Positions 23,199-24,784 of a stretch of 24,784 nt of DNA are shown one piece after another; the stretch's first letter is position 1; every line of letters begins with the position of its first letter. Made by a program: the position numbers and the translations under genes. Source of the DNA: a virus; IMG/VR virus record IMGVR_UViG_3300029952_000647, positions 1-24,784 of that record, one strand, 5' to 3'. Below the pieces are notes generated by a model that saw only the letters and a list, made by a program, of their open reading frames with translations, made no database searches and had not been told where the DNA came from.

Positions 23199-23852
23199 TC
23201 AGCCGTCCCAACGGTCAAAGCAGGCGTTCAGCCGGGCAACAACGCGCTGCCCGAGCTGCGGCGACTCCTCGCGCAAGCAATCCACAACCTCTTGCATGAA
23301 CCGCTCAACTTTGGCCGAATTGTTGATTGACTCGCTGATCTTCGCCGCCGTCTCCATAAGCCTGCGCAAGTGGTCGATGGCCTGCAGAAGCAGGCGCGGA
23401 TTTCGGACGCCGCCCGCGTCATTATGAGCTGATTTCAGAACCTTCGAGCAGGCAGTCACCAGCTCCTTGAGCTGATCCATGACGGCCAAATGGCTGTGAC
23501 CTCCCCGAATTCCCATCTCGACGGCGATCATGTCCTGCACGGTCGGAAGACTGGCGACCAGCACGTCAATGGATTCATCCGGCGCAAGCTCCCCGACCGC
23601 CTCAAACAATGGAGAGCTGGCAGGAGGCCGGATGATGGCCATCCTGGCATCGCCCAAATCACGCATGTCCTTGATGATCCGGTAGACAAGCGACCGACTG
23701 CACCCGCGCTCCACGAACCGCTTGGCGATGGCTGGCTGGTCAATGCCGTCGGGACCGTGCTTGGCAATTTCGCTGAGGACGTATTCCTCCACCTCAGTGC
23801 GGATCGAAATAGCGGTCTTGGCCTGCACGACAACAGGCTTTTTCTTGGCCAT
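23199..23852 (-). CDS. terS: Probable small terminase subunit
   Basis: This 217-residue protein starts at ATG 23852, directly after the TAA of the metallopeptidase gene (TAAATG), with a GGGTGGGG stretch upstream. It begins with a basic MAKKK. A winged or simple helix-turn-helix covers about residues 33 to 70 (QPAIAKRFVERGCSRSLVYRI). The C-terminal half is helical (MDQLKELVTACSKVL, then a long amphipathic stretch), suited to oligomerisation. Small terminases bind the packaging start site and load the large subunit. The family is too divergent to confirm by motif. The call rests on the DNA-binding start, the size and the position immediately before the large terminase. Confidence 0.75.
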   Translation of the reverse strand: MAKKKPVVVQAKTAISIRTEVEEYVLSEIAKHGPDGIDQPAIAKRFVERGCSRSLVYRIIKDMRDLGDARMAIIRPPASSPLFEAVGELAPDESIDVLVASLPTVQDMIAVEMGIRGGHSHLAVMDQLKELVTACSKVLKSAHNDAGGVRNPRLLLQAIDHLRRLMETAAKISESINNSAKVERFMQEVVDCLREESPQLGQRVVARLNACFDRWDG

Positions 23853-24431
23853 TTAGAGAACCCCACCCTTCCGAAGCGCGGCGGCAAATCCGGTCACGTC
23901 TGGAAGCCACGCCCCATAACGCTCGACCACGGCGTTGAACTCCTCCAGGTCATGAGAGCGGAGCGCCCAGATGGGATTGCCGTCTCCATCAAATTTCAAT
24001 TCGCCATCACGATCCACCGCATGAATTGCGTGGCACATTTCGTGGAACACCAGCGCCTCGCGCTGCAGGGGCGACGCCTGAACCCACCATGTGCTGTCCA
24101 GCAGCATGATGAAGTCCGGTAGGCCATCACACACCCTGGCGAGCAACCACGTCCCCACCTGCCCCAGCGGGCCGGAGAAGCGCGGGAGCGTCATTTCGCC
24201 CAAGATAGACTTACCGCCCTTTTCCTTGGGCATTTCGCGCATGAGGAAGAGCATCTTCGCCTCGCCCGCGCGTAGGTGCACGAAGGCTCCCTCATTGAGC
24301 ACCAGCCGCTGCGCGATTTCCTGCGGCCCGAACTCGCCTTCCTGAGCCATGGAAAACAGGTCTTCCGGCCCGATGGGCGCTCCCTCAAATCCGGGTCCGT
24401 CAATTCCGTCCATCACAAGAAAGCCCGCCAT
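23853..24431 (-). CDS. Phage putative metallopeptidase (HExxH zincin)
   Basis: This 192-residue protein has REALVFHEMCHAI, a zinc-binding HExxH motif (H130, E131, H134), and a downstream HDLEEF (about 160 to 165) whose acidic residue can be the third ligand. This matches the small phage metallopeptidase family often found among packaging genes. A conserved aromatic strand, STWWVQAS, precedes the motif. It has no signal peptide, so it acts in the cytoplasm or in the virion. Its target is unknown; processing of a phage structural protein or a host protein are both possible. The gene sits between the small Cys protein and the small terminase. Motif copy f lies about 20 bases before its ATG. Confidence 0.87.
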   Translation of the reverse strand: MAGFLVMDGIDGPGFEGAPIGPEDLFSMAQEGEFGPQEIAQRLVLNEGAFVHLRAGEAKMLFLMREMPKEKGGKSILGEMTLPRFSGPLGQVGTWLLARVCDGLPDFIMLLDSTWWVQASPLQREALVFHEMCHAIHAVDRDGELKFDGDGNPIWALRSHDLEEFNAVVERYGAWLPDVTGFAAALRKGGVL

Positions 24432-24449
24432 GCTGCATCTTCACACCAT

Positions 24450-24460
24450 GACATCACGAA
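24450..24460 (-). repeat. Recurrent intergenic motif, degenerate copy f (TTCGTGATGTC)
   Basis: This retains the TCGTGATG core of copy e. It sits in the 30-base gap between the Cys4 protein gene and the metallopeptidase ATG at 24431. It is the weakest copy and could be chance. Confidence 0.25.
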
Positions 24461-24461
24461 A

Positions 24462-24716
24462 TTAACCCGGCCCAGAAAGCGCCATAAAACGCTGGCAGGC
24501 GGGGTCTTTGGGCCGCACGTCCGTTCCAGCGGACTGCCCCCACTTGGCGCGATTCAGGAGGCATTTGTGTAACTTCTGAATGCCGTTGGTGTAGTGCGCG
24601 CAGGTGCCACAGCTCTGCCCGACCGGCCCCGCGCCGGGCTGGCCAATGTGGCCCTTCTTGGGTGTCGAATATCGGTTCGCGTTCGGCAGAACCATCAAGT
24701 CGGGGGCGCGGCTCAT
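24462..24716 (-). CDS. Small Cys4 zinc-finger-like protein
   Basis: This 84-residue protein starts at ATG 24716 with AGGAAG nine bases upstream, and the ATG overlaps the previous stop (ATGA). The N-terminal half is Pro/Gly-rich and probably disordered. The C-terminal half has CGTCAHY, then HKC, and DVRPKDPACQRF at the end, a four-cysteine pattern expected to bind zinc. Proteins of this pattern are common in phages and uncharacterised. The same CG.C ... KC ... D.AC arrangement ends the large terminase, so a link to packaging is suggested. The metal ligands are clear; the function is not. Confidence 0.85.
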   Translation of the reverse strand: MSRAPDLMVLPNANRYSTPKKGHIGQPGAGPVGQSCGTCAHYTNGIQKLHKCLLNRAKWGQSAGTDVRPKDPACQRFMALSGPG

Positions 24717-24784
24717 TTAATTTCTTCCTGTTCGGTGTCCAAATACGCAGCGATTACTTCCGCTGCGAGGACTGTGTTGATGGC
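24713..24784 (-). CDS. C-terminal end of an unidentified protein (cut by window edge)
   Basis: The last 23 codons of a minus-strand gene enter from the right edge, ending in EVIAAYLDTEQEEIK and a TGA that overlaps the next ATG. The fragment is Ala- and Glu-rich and looks helical. It is too short to identify. Confidence 0.7.
   Translation of the reverse strand, partial: AINTVLAAEVIAAYLDTEQEEIK

Noticed and set aside
1-24784. CRISPR array, insertion sequence, integrase or attachment site
   Set aside because: No regularly spaced direct repeats, transposase, integrase or flanking inverted repeats were seen. The tRNA-like element is inside the packaging block and is not next to an integrase, so I do not call it an attachment site.

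Overview
The window is part of the genome of a tailed double-stranded DNA phage or prophage. It is GC-rich and densely packed, and almost every gene lies on the minus strand, so transcription runs from high to low coordinates. Many neighbouring genes overlap by 1 to 8 bases or abut (ATGA, TAATG, TAAATG and TGACGTG junctions), as expected for one long late operon. The host cannot be fixed from sequence alone. The GC-rich codon use and the type of accessory proteins suggest a proteobacterium, perhaps an alphaproteobacterium; this is an inference.

In transcription order, the packaging and head block (24784 to 15401) holds the tail of an unknown gene, a small Cys4 protein, a HExxH metallopeptidase, the small terminase, a GpA-like large terminase, a short gap with a tRNA-like element, the portal, a multidomain protein with RelA/SpoT-like and pyrophosphatase-like domains, and a MuF-type minor head protein. 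A fibre or decoration block follows (15371 to 12332): a low-complexity structural protein, a glycine-rich protein and a small companion. No major capsid protein, scaffold or maturation protease, tape measure or lysis gene is seen, so those must lie outside the window.

The accessory block (12269 to 1) holds a HARP-like protein, a small unknown protein, a helix-turn-helix protein, a 2066-residue methyltransferase/SNF2 helicase of the DarB or polyvalent type, a 107-residue protein and a second very large SNF2-like helicase protein. The last one runs off the left edge after 1100 codons. One small secreted-protein gene (3339 to 3653) is on the plus strand, wedged between two minus-strand genes.

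Four patterns deserve attention. A short module (LFF.KAIIPGG ... GYTTKDGTYV) starts two accessory proteins and recurs inside the RelA-like protein, making it a candidate head-packaging or injection tag. The module was duplicated together with its untranslated leader, which can fold over the ribosome binding site. A short TCGTGAYG motif recurs just upstream of several genes. The terminase-portal gap carries an element with several initiator-tRNA hallmarks. A plausible reading, by analogy with P1 DarB and other polyvalent proteins, is that this phage packs a set of large enzymes into its head and injects them with its DNA.
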